Assembly (NCBI RefSeq): GCF_028882275.1
Contig: NZ_JARBUT010000003.1
Coordinates: 186,001-250,000, forward strand
DNA from: Nocardiopsis sp. N85
Lineage (GTDB): Bacteria > Actinomycetota > Actinomycetes > Streptosporangiales > Streptosporangiaceae
Reading direction: 5' to 3'
Length of the DNA: 64,000 bases
Part shown: piece by piece, positions 42,592 to 51,000 of the stretch
How the letters are laid out: each line of letters begins with the position of its first letter
Numbering within the stretch: the first letter of the stretch is position 1
Position numbers and translations under genes: made by a program
Notes under the pieces: model-generated
The model's database searches: none
Told to the model about the DNA's origin: nothing
Seen by the model: the letters and a program-made list of their open reading frames with translations, nothing else

Positions 42592-43217
42592 CCGTCCGCC
42601 TCCTTTTTCTAGGCGAGGGCAGCAGCGATGACGGCATCACCGATCACATCGAGACCATCGCGGCCGAGCGAGGCGCTGAAGTCGCGGTGACCAACCCCGA
42701 ACTCGGTCGACTCGGTCACGTGGGCCACACCTTGCACGACAAACTGTCGGCCATCCGTGCGTTGGGCGGCGAGTACGAGATCGTAGCCGTCCATCGGGAC
42801 GCGGACGGCGTGGGAAGGCGTCTCCGCCTCGATGAGATCCGTGTTGCCGTGCAAGAGCACATGCCCGCAAGCGTGTGCGTTCCAGTCATCCCGATACGCA
42901 TGACCGAAGCCTGGTTACTCGTGGATGAAACCGCGATTCGCAAGGTCGCGGCGAACCCCAACGGCCGGTGCCGACTCAACATACCGCCGTTGCACAAGAT
43001 CGAGTCGGTGCCCGATCCCAAAGCCGAACTCAAGCGAGTTCTGGCGGACGCATCAGAGCTCTCAGGGCGCAAGTTGAAGCAGTTCAATCTCCGATTCTCG
43101 GAGAACAGGCGACAACTTCTCCAGCGACTGGACCCTTCAGGTCCGGTGTCACGACTCTCTTCTTGGAAAGACTTCGTCACCGACATGGAACGAGGCCTGT
43201 CGGAACTAGGATACTGA
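42588..43217 (+). CDS. DUF4276 (TOPRIM-like) putative effector
   Basis: A 209-residue protein of the DUF4276 family. The first strand carries Glu10 (LLFLGEGSSDD), the second acidic pair is D71/D73 in VAVHRDADG, and the family block IPIRMTEAWLLVDE spans 103-114. These acidic positions fit a TOPRIM-like metal site, so a nuclease role is plausible but unshown. It is translationally coupled to the ATPase and shares its lower GC. DUF4276 proteins are often encoded beside such ATPases on mobile regions. The module ends here; 175 bp of AT-richer DNA follow before the convergent reductase gene. Confidence 0.85.
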   Translation: MTVRLLFLGEGSSDDGITDHIETIAAERGAEVAVTNPELGRLGHVGHTLHDKLSAIRALGGEYEIVAVHRDADGVGRRLRLDEIRVAVQEHMPASVCVPVIPIRMTEAWLLVDETAIRKVAANPNGRCRLNIPPLHKIESVPDPKAELKRVLADASELSGRKLKQFNLRFSENRRQLLQRLDPSGPVSRLSSWKDFVTDMERGLSELGY

Positions 43218-43391
43218 TTTCACCGATACGACCGGCCCTCGTCTGACGCAAAAGGTCGATCTCCACAAAAGGCACAAATAAATTCTCGCCCTTATCATGA
43301 GGCTGAGAAATCCGCACGTCAGAATACACACGGATGCCGCTCTTGCTCGGCTGCCTGCACGGGGCGGCCGACTGTGGGAACGTGTGGTCGG

Positions 43392-44210
43392 CTACAGGAA
43401 CTCCCGGGCACCGCGCAGGTCGGTGTGCGGGAGTCGCCGCCGTGTGGCCGCGCAGTCCAGGCGCACGTCCGTCGGTCCCGACAGGCCGGTGTCGGCGCGC
43501 CGTCCGGAAGGCAGCGCGGCCGGGTCCAGGCCGTCCCGACGGGCGATCAGCACGCCCAGTTCGTGGCGGCTGACCGCGTCGGCTCCGGCGACGTGGTGAA
43601 CGCCCCCGTGCTCGGACGACGCGAGCTCCAGGAGCGCGGCGACCAGATCGCGGACGTGGACGGGGCAGCGCACGACGTCGGTGAACAGCACTCCCCCGAG
43701 CTCTCCCGCCGCCAGGGCGTGCACCCGGCGTTCGTGGACCGAGCCTCCGTCGCCGACGATCAACGAGGTGCGGACGATCACCGCGCCCGGGTCGATGGCC
43801 TTGATCGCCGTCTCCGCCGCGGCCTTGGCCGCACCGTAGGGGGTGATCGGGTCGGGGTCGGCCGTCTCGTCGTAGTGGACCGCGGCGCCCGAGAACACGG
43901 CGTCGCTGGAGACGTGGACCAGCCGCGCCCCGGTCGCGGCGGCGGCGAGCGCCACGTGCGCGGCACCGTCGGCGGTGATCGCCCAGTCGTCCTGTCGGTA
44001 GGCGGCGTTGACGACGACGTCCGGCCGAACGGCGTCCATCAGGTCGATCGCCTGTCGGCGATCCCGGACGTCCAGGGAGGACCACGACACCCCTTCGCCG
44101 TCGGGCCGACGTGTCGCGTACGTCGCGGCCACCCGATGGCCCGCCTCCAGCGACTGCCGGACGACCTCGCCGCCGAGGAACCCGCTACCACCGATGACGA
44201 GGACGCTCAT
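43392..44210 (-). CDS. RmlD-like SDR (dTDP-4-dehydrorhamnose reductase family)
   Basis: A 272-residue atypical SDR. The nucleotide site is LVIGGSGFLGGEVVRQSL, then PDVVVNAAYRQDDW, the active-site THVSSDAVFSG-like VHVSSDAVFSGAAVHYDE, and YGAAKAAAE with the catalytic Tyr and Lys. It lacks partner rmlA-C genes, so a role in dTDP-rhamnose synthesis is unlikely. A sugar or other carbonyl reductase is the safer reading. Codon use returns to the high-GC norm. Confidence 0.85.
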   Translation of the reverse strand: MSVLVIGGSGFLGGEVVRQSLEAGHRVAATYATRRPDGEGVSWSSLDVRDRRQAIDLMDAVRPDVVVNAAYRQDDWAITADGAAHVALAAAATGARLVHVSSDAVFSGAAVHYDETADPDPITPYGAAKAAAETAIKAIDPGAVIVRTSLIVGDGGSVHERRVHALAAGELGGVLFTDVVRCPVHVRDLVAALLELASSEHGGVHHVAGADAVSRHELGVLIARRDGLDPAALPSGRRADTGLSGPTDVRLDCAATRRRLPHTDLRGAREFL

Positions 44211-44273
44211 GGTCGGTCACGCTACCGTCGACCGGTCCCGCCGTCCACGACCCGGCGGCACCCCCGCGCTCCC

Positions 44274-44319
44274 TTCACTTCGTCGTCGGCACGCGCTAAC
44301 GTACAACCAAATGGTTGTA
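44274..44319 (+). promoter_or_regulatory. Leaderless promoter with operator over the ArsR start codon
   Basis: -35-like TTCACT (44274-44279), 17-bp spacer, -10 TAACGT (44297-44302), 8 nt before ATG 44311, so the message is probably leaderless. The 18-bp inverted repeat TACAACCA-AA-TGGTTGTA (44302-44319) covers the -10 end, start site and start codon. It is an ideal autoregulatory operator. Confidence 0.7.
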
Positions 44320-44676
44320 GATGAAGAGGCCGCCGATCGTCTGTTCCACGCTCTGGCCGACACCACCCGGCGCGACATCCTTCGCCGCTCGATCGAAGGC
44401 GAACCGTCCGTGTCGCGGCTCGCCGAGCTGTACCCGATGAGCTTCGCGGCGGTTCAGAAACACGTCGCCGTACTGGAACGGGCGGGACTGGTCACCAAGA
44501 CACGGCACGGGCGGGAGCAGCGCGTACGCACCGATCCCGACGGCGTACGACGGGCCCGGCAGGCCTTGGACCACCTCGAAGCACTCTGGCGCGGACGGGT
44601 CGACCGCATGGTCGACCTGCTCGCCGAACCGGCCGGAACCAGCGGACCGGACGAACCGAAGGAGACGGACCGATGA
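44311..44676 (+). CDS. ArsR family winged-helix regulator (SRPBCC-linked)
   Basis: A 121-residue regulator: ADRLFHALADTTRRDILRRSIEGEPSVSRLAELYPMSFAAVQKHVAVLERAGLVTKTRHGREQ. No metal-binding Cys set is seen, as in the ArsR subgroup that governs AHSA1/SRPBCC genes. The start codon sits inside its own operator. It overlaps the SRPBCC gene by 4 bp. Confidence 0.92.
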   Translation: MVVDEEAADRLFHALADTTRRDILRRSIEGEPSVSRLAELYPMSFAAVQKHVAVLERAGLVTKTRHGREQRVRTDPDGVRRARQALDHLEALWRGRVDRMVDLLAEPAGTSGPDEPKETDR

Positions 44677-45158
44677 GCGTCACCAGCGTCGACAAGAACT
44701 TCGACGACCTCTCCCTGACCCTGACCGCCGACTTCTCCGCCCCGGTCGAGCGGGTGTGGCGGCTGTGGGCCGACCCGCGTCAGCTGGAGCGGTGGTGGGG
44801 CCCGCCCACCTACCCCGCGACCGTCGAGGAGCACGACCTGACCCCCGGCGGCAAGGTCACGTACCACATGACCGGCCCCGACGGTGAGAAGCACCGGGGC
44901 TGGTGGGAGATCGTCTCCGTGAACCCGCCGACGGCCCTGGAGTTCGTGGACGGCTTCTCCGACGCCGACGGCGCCCCGAGCACCGACATGCCCACGACCC
45001 ACGGATCCGTCGAGATCTCCGCGCACGGCGACGGCACCCGCATGGTGGTCCGCTCCACGTTCCGGTCCAGGGAGCACATGGAGCAACTCATGGAGATGGG
45101 CATGGACGAGGGCATGGAGGGCGCGATGGGCCAGATCGACGCCCTGCTCGCCGTCTGA
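44673..45158 (+). CDS. SRPBCC (AHSA1) domain protein
   Basis: A 161-residue START-like protein. The AHSA1 marks are FSAPVERVWRLWADPRQLERWWGPPTYPATVEEHDL and GWWEIVSVNPPTALEFVDGF. These proteins have a deep hydrophobic pocket; the ligand is unknown. Coupled to the ArsR regulator, which is a very common pair. The C-terminal helix is methionine-rich (EQLMEMGMDEGMEGAM). Confidence 0.93.
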   Translation: MSVTSVDKNFDDLSLTLTADFSAPVERVWRLWADPRQLERWWGPPTYPATVEEHDLTPGGKVTYHMTGPDGEKHRGWWEIVSVNPPTALEFVDGFSDADGAPSTDMPTTHGSVEISAHGDGTRMVVRSTFRSREHMEQLMEMGMDEGMEGAMGQIDALLAV

Positions 45159-45178
45159 GGCCCGAGCACGCCACCGCG

Positions 45179-45207
45179 CGGCCCCTCGGCGCTCCCGCCG
45201 GGGGCCG
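45179..45207. terminator. Hairpin between convergent SRPBCC and TetR genes
   Basis: CGGCCCC (45179-45185) pairs with GGGGCCG (45201-45207) and CGGCG with CGCCG inside, one bulged T, 4-nt loop CTCC. It may serve both strands. Confidence 0.65.
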
Positions 45208-45215
45208 TCGCACGT

Positions 45216-45830
45216 TCAGCCGACGAGGCGGTCGACCACCTCGTGCGCGCCCGCGCGCACGCGTTCGGCGGACATCCCCCGGACCCTGCGCTGGTACACG
45301 TGGAGGGCGGCCTCCAACGGGGTGAGCAGCGCGTCGGCCAGATAGGCGGCGTCTGCGTCCGGTCGCAGTTCGGCGACGAGGGCGACCAGGTGGGCGTGGT
45401 GGGCGGCGTAGGCGCCGCTCTCGTACCTGGCCTGCGCCGAGGCGGTCTCGGCGACGGCGAGCAGTTCGGCCTGGGCCTCCAGCCGGTCGACGAACGCGTC
45501 GACGAAGGCGTGCAGGCGCTCCAGCGGCGGCGCCCCGGGGCCGAGCGGCGGCGGACCTTGCAGAAAGCCCTTCTGGAACCCGTACTCCTGGGCGTCGACC
45601 ATGGCGTGGGTGAGCCCGGCCAGGTCGCCGAACCGCCGGTAGACGGTCCCCACCCCGGTCCCCGCGCGCGCGGCGACGGCCTCCAGGGTGATGCCGCCGA
45701 CGCCCTGTTCGGCGAGGATCTCGTGGGCGGCGGCGAGGAGGAGCCTGCGATTGCGCGCCGCGTCGGCGCGTTCGGGGCGGGTCTGCCCGGCCATCGGCAA
45801 CGGCGGGCGTCGAGGGGCGCGACCGCTCAC
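45216..45830 (-). CDS. TetR family regulator of the SDR-SMR operon
   Basis: A 204-residue TetR protein: DAARNRRLLLAAAHEILAEQGVGGITLEAVAARAGTGVGTVYRRFGDLAGL. The C-terminal half is a helical ligand domain with a histidine/alanine-rich segment (YAAHHAHLVALVAEL). The GTG at 45830 follows GGGAGGACGGTCAC; an internal ATG 12 codons later is possible. It diverges from an SDR gene whose promoter contains a palindrome in its spacer, so it is the likely repressor. Confidence 0.9.
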   Translation of the reverse strand: MSGRAPRRPPLPMAGQTRPERADAARNRRLLLAAAHEILAEQGVGGITLEAVAARAGTGVGTVYRRFGDLAGLTHAMVDAQEYGFQKGFLQGPPPLGPGAPPLERLHAFVDAFVDRLEAQAELLAVAETASAQARYESGAYAAHHAHLVALVAELRPDADAAYLADALLTPLEAALHVYQRRVRGMSAERVRAGAHEVVDRLVG

Positions 45831-45925
45831 GTGACCGTCCTCCCTCGGGACTCCGGGTGGCCCGTGGCCGACCTGCGGATGCGTCGCGATTATAGCCGGA
45901 TCCGCGGTGGGACCCCCCGCGCCAC

Positions 45926-45954
45926 TTGAAAACGGAATTAATTCCACTTAGTGT
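45926..45954 (+). promoter_or_regulatory. SDR-SMR promoter with palindromic operator in the spacer
   Basis: -35 TTGAAA (45926-45931), 17-bp spacer, -10 TAGTGT (45949-45954). The palindrome GGAATTAATTCC (45934-45945) fills the spacer. A repressor there would block polymerase directly. The start codon is 41 nt further on. Confidence 0.7.
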
Positions 45955-45994
45955 CGGGGTATCGGATCACCCATCCACGAACCGGGAGCCGTCC

Positions 45995-46747
45995 ATGGCC
46001 CGCAGCATCCGCCCCCTCGAAGGACGCACCGCACTCGTCACCGGAGGCAGCCGTGGCATCGGCGCCGCGATCGTCCTCCGCCTCGCCGCAGACGGGGCCG
46101 ACGTCGCCCTCACCCACACCCGTTCCGAGGAACGCGCCCGGGAGGTCGTCCGGGACGCCGAGGCCCTCGGCGTGCGGGCACTCGCCGTCCGCGCCGACTC
46201 GGGCGACCCCGAGGCCCTGCGCTCGACCGTCGACCTCGTCCACGAACGACTCGGCGGGCCGAACATCCTGGTCAACAACGCGGGGGTGGCGCCCTTCGGG
46301 CCGTTCGAGGAGTTCACCGTCGCCGACTTCGATCGGGCGATCGCCGTCCACGCCCGCGCCGCGTTCGTCGCCGCCCAGGCGGCCGTCCGGTACATGGGGC
46401 CCGGTGACCGGATCATCGGTGTCGGCACCAACCTGAGCGAACGCGCAGCCCTCCCGGAGGCCGTGCTGTACTCGACCGGCAAGTCCGCCCTGTCGGGGCT
46501 GACCCGCTCCCTCGCCCGTGAACTCGGTCCCCGGGGGATCACGGTGAACCTCGTCCACCCGGGGTCGACCGACACCGACATGAATCCGGCGGACGGGCCC
46601 GGCGCCGACGCCGAGCGCGCGTTCACGGCCCTGGGTCGCTACTGCTCACCCGAGGACGTGGCCGCGTCGGTGGCGCACCTGGCCGGGCCGGGTGGGCGCA
46701 GCATCACCGGGACGTCGATCCTGGTCGACGCGGGAGCGAACGCGTGA
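45995..46747 (+). CDS. Short-chain dehydrogenase/reductase (FabG-like)
   Basis: A 250-residue classical SDR: TGGSRGIG cofactor motif, NNAG, catalytic Ser region, YSTGK (Tyr, Lys), and the C-terminal VDAGANA. The cofactor loop (THTRSEERAREV) with Arg suits NADP. The substrate is unknown. ATG chosen behind CGGGAG. Its stop overlaps the SMR gene start by 4 bp. Confidence 0.93.
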   Translation: MARSIRPLEGRTALVTGGSRGIGAAIVLRLAADGADVALTHTRSEERAREVVRDAEALGVRALAVRADSGDPEALRSTVDLVHERLGGPNILVNNAGVAPFGPFEEFTVADFDRAIAVHARAAFVAAQAAVRYMGPGDRIIGVGTNLSERAALPEAVLYSTGKSALSGLTRSLARELGPRGITVNLVHPGSTDTDMNPADGPGADAERAFTALGRYCSPEDVAASVAHLAGPGGRSITGTSILVDAGANA

Positions 46748-47094
46748 GCGGGCCGCCGGACTGGTTCCCGACCGCCTGGGTGCTGCTCGCCGCGGCCGCC
46801 GCGCTGGAGGTGGTGTGGGCGCTGGCGATGAAGGAGTCGCAGGGGTTCACCCGGCTGTGGCCGAGCGTGGTGACCGTCGGCGCGGCGGCGGTGAGCTTCG
46901 GCCTGCTCGCGTTGGCGCTGCGCGACCTGCCCGTCGGCACCGCGTACGCCGTGTGGGTGGGTCTGGGCGCGAGCGGGGTGGTGCTGGCGGGGATCACGAT
47001 GCTGGGCGAGAGCGCGAGCCCGCTGCGGATCGGCTGCGTCCTGCTGATCCTGGCGGGAGTGGTCGGGCTGCACCTGGCGGAGGGACACGCCTGA
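46744..47094 (+). CDS. Small multidrug resistance transporter, SugE/Gdx-like
   Basis: A 116-residue four-helix exporter. Glu in helix 1 (ALEVVWALAMKESQGFTRLWPS) is the proton/substrate site. The K-x-S-x-GFTRLWPS segment is the SugE/Gdx hallmark; Gdx proteins export guanidinium. The other helices end VGLHLAEGHA. No guanidine riboswitch was seen; control seems to come from the TetR protein instead. A paired partner is not needed for this subtype. Confidence 0.9.
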   Translation: MSGPPDWFPTAWVLLAAAAALEVVWALAMKESQGFTRLWPSVVTVGAAAVSFGLLALALRDLPVGTAYAVWVGLGASGVVLAGITMLGESASPLRIGCVLLILAGVVGLHLAEGHA

Positions 47095-47098
47095 CCGC

Positions 47099-47953
47099 TC
47101 AGGAGGGTGGGGCGAGCGAGGGCCACGGCTCGGGCGGGCCCGACGCGAGGAAACACAGCAGACCGAGGATCCGGCTCAGGGGCGGCGCCGTCCAGTGGCG
47201 TCCCCCCGGCACGGGGTCCGGCGACGCCAACCGGCCGAGGGCCCAGGTGAGGTGGTGCCGGAGCACCCGCGCCTCCCAGCCCTCGCCGCCGTACCCCTCC
47301 AGCACGGCGGGCAGCCAGGCGGGCGGCAGCTTGGCGAAGTCGGTGGCGGGGTCGGCCACGGCCGCGTCGCCCCAGTCCACGATCCCGGAGAGAGCGCCGT
47401 CCGCGGTCACGATGAGGTTCTGGGGGGCGATGTCCCCGTGGATCAGGGTGGGTCGGACCTCGGCGGGCGACCGATGGGCGAGATCCTCGCACCAGACGCG
47501 CAGCCGGTCGGCGGTTCCGGAGTCGATGAGACCGTCGTCGCGTACGCGGCCGACCAGGGCCGCCGGATCCGGGGTACCGGTGTCACGGGGAAGGCCGGGC
47601 GGGACGGGGATCGCGTGCGTTCTCGCCAGCTGTTCCCCGAGGTCGACCAGCACGCCCCGGCTCGGTTCGCGCCCGACCAGGTCGGTGCCGGGGACCCGCT
47701 CCAGCAGCATCGTCGGCGGCGCGCCATCGGTGAACCCGACCAGCGCCGGTGTGCGCACCCCGGCGGCGCGCGCGGCGGGGATGAGCGCCGCCTCCTTGCG
47801 CAGATCCTCCTCGAAACCGGAGTCCCGGGGGATCCGCAGCACGAGTGCGTCCCCCAGTGCCAGCACATGATTGGCCACCCCGGCGGGCAGGGCCGTCACC
47901 TCACCGGGCGGGATCCCGTGCCGTGCCGCGACGGCGGTCGCGATCGTCTCCAT
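47099..47953 (-). CDS. APH-fold phosphotransferase
   Basis: A 284-residue kinase-like protein of the aminoglycoside phosphotransferase superfamily. The ATP side has LALGDALVLRIPRD; the catalytic loop is LIHGDIAPQNLIV; the metal motif is IVDWGDAAVADPATDFAKL. Members phosphorylate antibiotics, sugars, homoserine or choline. Without closer matches a resistance role is not supported. ATG at 47953; alternatives further up are unlikely. Convergent with the SMR gene, only 4 bp apart. Confidence 0.88.
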   Translation of the reverse strand: METIATAVAARHGIPPGEVTALPAGVANHVLALGDALVLRIPRDSGFEEDLRKEAALIPAARAAGVRTPALVGFTDGAPPTMLLERVPGTDLVGREPSRGVLVDLGEQLARTHAIPVPPGLPRDTGTPDPAALVGRVRDDGLIDSGTADRLRVWCEDLAHRSPAEVRPTLIHGDIAPQNLIVTADGALSGIVDWGDAAVADPATDFAKLPPAWLPAVLEGYGGEGWEARVLRHHLTWALGRLASPDPVPGGRHWTAPPLSRILGLLCFLASGPPEPWPSLAPPS

Positions 47954-48033
47954 GGCCGCCGATCCTCGCACGTCCGCCCGAGCCACGCCGACCCTTTTCC
48001 CCTTCGCACCCGGGGCGGTCCGCACGACCGGAC

Positions 48034-51000
48034 TCACTCCACGGCGCGGTCGACCCGACCGTCGTCCGGGCGGGCGTCGCCGCGCGGACGGGGGTCGTGC
48101 TTCGGCCGGCGGGGGGACGCCGGGCGCGGGCGGCTCTCCCCCGGGGCCGACGACCCGTCCGTCGGAGCGGAGCCGCCGGGTTCGGGGACCGACTCGATGA
48201 GGGCGGCCAGGCCGTCGGCGTCCAGAAGGTCCGAGGGGCGCACGGTCTCGTTCGCTCGCACGTAGTGGAACGCCGCGCGCACCTCCTCCAGCGGTACGCC
48301 CTGGAGGTCGGCCCAGGCCAGCCGGTAGGCCGCGAGCTGCACACCGACGGCGCTCCGCTCGCGCGCGTTCCGCGGAGGGCGCCCCGTCTTCCAGTCGACC
48401 ACGTCGTAACGTCCGGTCTCCGGGTCGTGGAACACCGCGTCCATCCGGCCGCGGATGAGACGGTCGCCGATCACCGTCTCGAACGGCACCTCGACCTCGC
48501 TCGGGATCCGTCTCCCCCACTCGCTCTCCTCGAAGAGCCGCTGAAGCTCCTCCAGGTCCTCGTCCTCTCCGGCGGTCTCGTCGGCCGCCCCCGGCAGCTC
48601 ATCGAGGAGGGTCGCCGTTCCCAGCCCGAACCGCCGCTCAAGCCAGGTGTGGAACGCCGTCCCCCGCCGCGTGTGCGGCGCCGGCGGACGGGGCAGCGGC
48701 CGCCGGATCTGCCGGGCGAGCCCCGCCGGGTCGCGGGCCAGCCACACCATCGACGACACCGACAGGTGGTCGGGCAGCTCCACCTGGACGGTCCCGTCGT
48801 CGGCCCGGCGCGCCTCCCGGTCGCGGTGCGCCAGGAGAAGGTGCGTGTCCCGCTCCCACCCCTGAAGCCGTCGGCCCAGCTTCTCGTGCCGCGCCGGGTC
48901 CGGAGGCACCGCCCTCCCCTCGCGCAGCGCCGCCCGGGCCCGCTCCACCAGGACGGCGCCCGCCTCGATCTGCGCCCGGCGGGTCACCGCCCCCTCCACC
49001 TGGGCGAGGGTGCCCGGGGTGGCCTCCCCGTCGCTCTGCGGGTCGCCCTGGAGGGGCGGCCACACGGCCTCCCCCTCCTCGTCGTCGTGCGGGTTGGTCT
49101 CGTCGAGTTCCGGCGGGTCCGCCCACGCGACCACGCGACCGGCCCCTCGCTCACAGGCCTCGCGGATCTCCTCCAGGAAGACCGACGGGCCCCGGGGCGT
49201 GGTCCCCGTGCGCCCCCACCAGTGCCCCGTGCACACGAGCAGGAACGAGGCCCGGGTCACCGCCACGTACGCCAGGCGGCGTTCCTCCATGAGGTGGCGG
49301 GCCGTCTCCTCCTCCTTGAACGCGGTGATCGCCCCCTTGTCCACACCGCCCAGCACGGGCAGGCTGTCGCGGTCCCCCCGCAGCGGGTAGGGCAGCAGGT
49401 GGTCGGCCTTGACCCAGGCCAGGGAGTTGCGGGCGGCGGCCGGGAACACGGGGTTGCGTCCCCCGCTGATCCCCGGCACGAACACCACCGGCCACTGGAG
49501 CCCCTTGGCCCCGTGCATGGTCATGAGCTTGACGCTGTCGGATCCGCCGACCCGCTCCCCCGGCGCCAGGCCGCTCTCGTTCTCCTCCGCCGCCCGCAGG
49601 TAACCGAGGAAACTCCCCAGACCGGGGTCCTCGCTGTTACCGACGAACCGGACGGCGTGGTCGACGAACGCGTCCAGATCGGCGCGCGCCGACAGGGGTT
49701 CGCGACCGCTGCGGGCCGCCACCTCGATGTCCAGTCCCAGCATCCGCTCGACCTCGGTGATGAGGTCCGGCAACGGCTGCCCCACGAGTTTGCGCAAGGA
49801 GCGCAGCTCCTCGGAGAGCCGCGACAGCCGCTCGTACCCGAGTTCGGAGTAGGCTTCGACCTCCCCCGGGTCGTCCACCGCGTCCACCAGGCTGCCGCTC
49901 TCGGCCGTCAGGTCCAGCACGGTGCGACGCAGCACGTCGTCGCGGTCGTCGTCCTCGGGCCCGTCCTCGGTGAGGTCGCGCCGGGAGTGCCGGGCCAGTT
50001 CGGTGGCCCGCGCCCCCAGCGCCGCCAGGTCGCGCGGCCCCAGCCGCCAGCGCGGCCCCGTGAGGAGTCGGGCGAGTTCGTTTCCCGCCGCCGCGTCGTG
50101 CACCACCCGCAGGGTCGCGATGATGTCGCGCACCTCCGGCACCAGCATGAGTCCGCCCAGGCCCACGACCTCGACGGGGACTCCGCGCGCCTCCAGTTCC
50201 TCGCGCAGCGCCGGGAACTGGGCCCGGCGACGGCACAGCACCGCGATGTCGCCCGGTCCGACCCCGCCGTCCCGGGCGCCGCCCGTCTCACCGGCCGGCC
50301 AGGGCAGCCCGTCCGGCGCGGTCTCCGGATCGCGGCGCACCCCCTTGACCAGTTCGGCGATGCGCGAGGCGATCCAGGCGGCCTCTTCGGACTCGGTGCG
50401 GAACAGGGCGACGTCGGACCGTCCTCGCCCTCGACGGGCCGGTCCCGGGTAGAGGATCGGCACCTCGGCGGCCTCGGCCCGCAGTTCCTCGGAGATCCAG
50501 CCGGCCACCCCCAGGATCCGTTCGCCGTTGCGGAAGCTCGTGGACAGCTCGCGCACGGCGGCGGGGCGGCCCGGGGCGGCCGGGAAGTCGGTGGGGAACC
50601 GGGTGAGGTTGGCGGCGATCGCCCCCCGCCACCCGTAGATGGACTGGCAGGGGTCACCGACGGCGGTCACGGCGTGCCCCTCGCCGAACAGCGAGCGCAG
50701 CAGGACGAGCTGGGCGTGGCTGGTGTCCTGGTACTCGTCCAGCAGCACCACCCGGAACCGACCGCGTTCGATGAGCCCGACCTCGGGGTGGTGCTCGGCG
50801 ATGCGGGCGGCCAGCGCCATCTGGTCGCCGAAGTCCATCGCCTCCCGGATGTGCTTGGCGTGTTCGTAGCGCTCCACCAGCGGCAGGAGCTGTTCGCGCC
50901 GCCGCTGGGTGTCGACCAGGTCGCGGGTCTCCTTGGTGGTCTTCTTCAGGACGTCCACCTGCGACCGGAGCCAGCGTCCGATGCCGCGCACCTTCTCCGG

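Noticed and set aside
40430-43217. EF-hand gene as part of the ATPase/DUF4276 module
   Set aside because: A strong hairpin separates them, and the EF-hand gene has normal high-GC codon use.
43392-44210. rmlD of dTDP-rhamnose biosynthesis
   Set aside because: No rmlA, rmlB or rmlC in the window; only a family-level call is safe.
46744-47094. Guanidine riboswitch ahead of the Gdx-like exporter
   Set aside because: The gene overlaps the SDR gene and no riboswitch-like leader is present before either.
47099-47953. Aminoglycoside resistance gene
   Set aside because: Only the general APH fold is supported; many members act on other substrates.
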